DNA of 35,896 nt from a bacterium. GTDB lineage: Bacteria > Vulcanimicrobiota > Vulcanimicrobiia > Vulcanimicrobiales > Vulcanimicrobiaceae. Made by a program: the position numbers and the translations under genes. This document shows, piece after piece, positions 35,001-35,896 of this stretch. The notes under the pieces are model-generated. The model made no database searches. It had not been told where the DNA came from and worked only from the letters and a program-made list of their open reading frames with translations. Numbering within the stretch: position 1 is the first letter of the stretch; each line of letters starts with the position of its first letter. The DNA lies in NCBI GenBank assembly GCA_021805775.1, contig JAJZED010000008.1:1-35896 (forward strand), read 5' to 3'.

Positions 35001-35241
35001 CGATACCGCCGTTCATCTCGCGGCACTCTCCGGAAAGCACCGCGAAGCGGCGATTCTCACCGGGTATGCCGACGCTGCCCACGGCGAGCGGGGCGCGCGG
35101 CAGCCGCGCGACCAAATGTTGCTCGACCGGACGCTCGCGGAGGTACGCAAAACGGTTTTTTCCGACGAGTTCGATCGGCTCTACGAGCGTGGGCTCAATC
35201 TCTCCGCCGCTGAGGCCGATGCGTTGGCCCGCTCGCTATAA
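32008..35241 (+). CDS. GAF-GGDEF diguanylate cyclase fused to a STAND ATPase with TPR repeats
   Basis: 1077 residues, no membrane segment. Domains in order: GAF sensor (about 33-168); GGDEF domain (about 180-345) with active-site GGEEF at 265-269, the inhibitory RxxD site R256-D259 exactly five residues before it, and metal Asp in MIDVDLFKEFND; STAND/NB-ARC-like ATPase (about 370-640) with Walker A GSAGIGKT (398-405), Walker B LLLLDACD (468-475), the sensor strand RIVATARTAFGV and the GHPLAIELSA motif of AfsR/COG3903-type ATPases; a winged-helix-like segment (about 650-720); then helical TPR-type repeats to the end. The ATPase parts usually accompany LuxR or SARP regulators, but no DNA-binding output domain is present. 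It probably makes c-di-GMP under control of a ligand and of ATP-driven oligomerisation. The start has GGGGAAGG seven bases upstream. Confidence 0.88.
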   Translation: MDGPSQPERAQQRQRRDRDLVKGAALLLSTDRPLPDLYDEFVSLLAQFVDASIVLILAPERGALQCVYAYLDGIGGIPDNPGVPHESTSARVFRDADARLYGRAREWNATNYLRLGERIREPESAIFVPILFGGRSIGVLSVQSTQPDAYDADDLALLETCALYLGARMHSDLGRRDAERFERLAHVDELTAIPNRRNFEECFEREATRARRIGRRLALLMIDVDLFKEFNDRYGHIAGDACLQQIAATISQTLRRPTDLVARYGGEEFVVLLPETELSGALGVAELIRASISALGIPHGGSTLGTVSVSIGCASGTPRGNSERQQLIEAADAALYRAKHAGRNRVAADHPINVGPSVERRSAFDGVPTFAGRFIERSEEIRRLTVAIERSALVTLIGSAGIGKTRTAIEVVARLLHRFPDGAWFVDLAGCVDERDAEAAIVEGLAPLVRPGSNMRECVRAFQRARGLLLLDACDAGLRAVGACIDRLLEGAPEMRIVATARTAFGVLGEAPLRLDRLDSRESEQLFSVRFEESAREPLDAVLLEAQVPSLHGHPLAIELSANYLSSLPTELRARGGALGIESVGRLRGLGTPARSDRTLERVFKRSYAALDEDRRRLLRRVSMFSGVWSATAAHALCRNEIPDFSATVAALDDLVHRGLLRKQAHGERTRYRMIDALCAAAHDSLARAGEVTMVAIRYREYYEELAASMPMRFRDEPSMRWIALLNDESANIRAVLRMLLAEGEFERAALLLDGLRSWTWERGALHLRTLVERLEEAAPRVRACGERAEAALSLAIAGLYVRNDPARTARYARIAYDIYEKLGDRIRAYQALNAFLAGEFMATGTIGMEWASILQDAIAIAEEHGEATLAVDLMHRLGVLYAQQIDSALLARAMECFSSCIARLEASGDRERAARLYGSSAEVAFHSGDIVDAIARVRRAIAIYEQSDEMWFIALQYMNLTVYASFTRDFVTARVALAKTFDYALRFDDALVQSNGFDTAVHLAALSGKHREAAILTGYADAAHGERGARQPRDQMLLDRTLAEVRKTVFSDEFDRLYERGLNLSAAEADALARSL

Positions 35242-35277
35242 CGCGGCATCGCTTCTGTCGCGTTGAGTGGAGCGCAT

Positions 35278-35408
35278 TGTCACGCCGAGTAGAGCGCGAA
35301 GCGCTCGTATCGAGGCGCCGCCTCTGTCACGCCGAGTAGAGCGCGAAGCGCTCGTATCGAGGCGCCGCCTCTGTCACGCCGAGTAGAGCGCGAAGCGCTC
35401 GTATCGAG
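35278..35408 (+). repeat. Three tandem 47-bp copies of the plus-oriented GTAG-hairpin element
   Basis: CACGCCGAGTAG begins at 35281, 35328 and 35375, an exact 47-bp period. Each copy has stem AGCGC/GCGCT with loop GAA between GTAG and CGTATCGAG. It starts 37 bp past the stop codon of the GGDEF gene. The hairpins could act as transcription barriers or mRNA 3'-end stabilisers. Confidence 0.92.
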
Positions 35409-35591
35409 GCGTCGCGTTCGCTCGCGTTCGCCTGCGCTGCACCACTCCTCGCTAGACGCTCGCGGCTCGGACAAGCAATGTCAGGGTCCTCGCCGCTCGC
35501 TTAAGCGCTCGTCGGATGCACGCAGGCTCCGTTCGCGCGCGCGGTTGCGTTCTTAGGGCGCATAAACTCCTTGTCACGCCGAGTAGAGCTT
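35409..35591. repeat. Mosaic spacer with the shared 48-bp module
   Basis: 35491-35538 repeats the module at 23056-23103 with a single mismatch and includes the palindrome CGCTTAAGCG. Both copies are also preceded by a CGTTCGCCTGCG-GCACC string, but here about 45 extra bases lie between. Near the end is a half-element TGTCACGCCGAGTAG without a hairpin (from about 35572). No gene is supported. Confidence 0.8.
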
Positions 35592-35896
35592 TGTCACGCC
35601 GAGTAGAGCGCGAAGCGCTCGTATCGAGGCGGCATGAGGGAGCGCCCTCGATACGGCTGCTGCGCAGCCTACTCGGGCTGACAAACGCTGCGCAGCCTAC
35701 TCGGGCTGACAAACGCTGCGCAGCCTACTCGGGCTGACAAACGCCGCTGCGCAGCCTACTCGGGCTGACAAATGCTGCTGCGCAGCCTACTCGGGCTGAC
35801 AAATGCTGCTGCGCAGCCTACTCGGGCTGACAAATGCTGCTGCGCAGCCTACTCGGGCTGACAAATGCTGCTGCGCAGCCTACTCGGGCTGACAAA
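35592..35896. repeat. Inverted GTAG-hairpin pair followed by a 28/31-bp minisatellite reaching the window end
   Basis: A plus-oriented element (35592-35629, stem AGCGC/GCGCT) faces a minus-oriented one (35646-35684, stem GCTGC/GCAGC, loop GCA). Then CTACTCGGGCTGACAAA recurs at 35669, 35697, 35725, 35756, 35787, 35818, 35849 and 35880. The spacing changes from 28 to 31 bp by a gain of one trinucleotide in the TGCTGCTGCG linker. The window ends inside the array, so its true length is unknown. Confidence 0.93.

Noticed and set aside
1-35896. Insertion sequence or prophage genes
   Set aside because: No transposase, integrase or phage gene is seen. The repeats are non-autonomous and any enzyme for them would be outside the window.

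Overview
This is a GC-rich bacterial window with genes packed on both strands. It holds about 24 protein genes, one tRNA-Ala gene and one decayed gene, and it begins and ends inside arrays of short repeats. The secreted lipoproteins, with their 'YVSPATQSM'-type N-terminal domain followed by NHL-like repeats, recall proteins I associate with the uncultured phylum Eremiobacterota (WPS-2) and its relatives. That placement is an impression and not a measurement. Both ends lie in repeats, so this may be a whole contig cut off by repeat collapse.

Layout: (1) 1-667, tandem repeats built from a GTAG-plus-hairpin element. (2) 664-2900, two minus-strand genes: a POT-like MFS transporter and an Ig-like lipoprotein with its own terminator. 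(3) 3114-14044, six tandem paralogous genes for roughly 590-residue lipoproteins. Each has a lipobox, two Ig-like domains and a predicted seven-bladed beta-propeller. The differences between paralogs are concentrated in the loops of one propeller face. (4) 14073-15925, a DUF4239-like membrane protein, an isochorismatase-fold protein and tRNA-Ala(CGC). (5) 16058-18965, a metal-uptake operon: Fur-family regulator, substrate-binding protein, ATPase and permease, preceded by a perfect palindrome. (6) 18921-21240, a minus-strand pair of SDR oxidoreductase and GH5-like glycosidase. (7) 21314-22929, purE-purK. (8) 22939-23260, a second GTAG-hairpin repeat cluster between convergent genes. (9) 23252-29255, a tightly overlapping minus-strand operon liuC-liuD-liuE-amidohydrolase-glycosyltransferase for leucine catabolism plus two accessory genes. 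(10) 29296-30851, a cytochrome b561-like / sulfite-oxidase-fold molybdoenzyme pair ending in a clear terminator. (11) 30848-31291, a broken cupredoxin gene. (12) 31277-35241, a secreted LppP/LprE-like protein and a 1077-residue GAF-GGDEF-STAND ATPase-TPR protein. (13) 35278-35896, the third repeat cluster.

Two observations stand out. The first is a REP-like repeat with constant sequence flanks (GTAG on one side, CGTATCGAG on the other) around a hairpin whose stem sequence changes from copy to copy while staying base-paired. Two neighbouring genes take their TAG stop codon from this GTAG or from a spot in register with it. The second is the six-gene lipoprotein array, which looks like a surface-protein repertoire diversified on one face of a beta-propeller and reshuffled by gene conversion. 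The diguanylate cyclase/STAND fusion is also an uncommon architecture.
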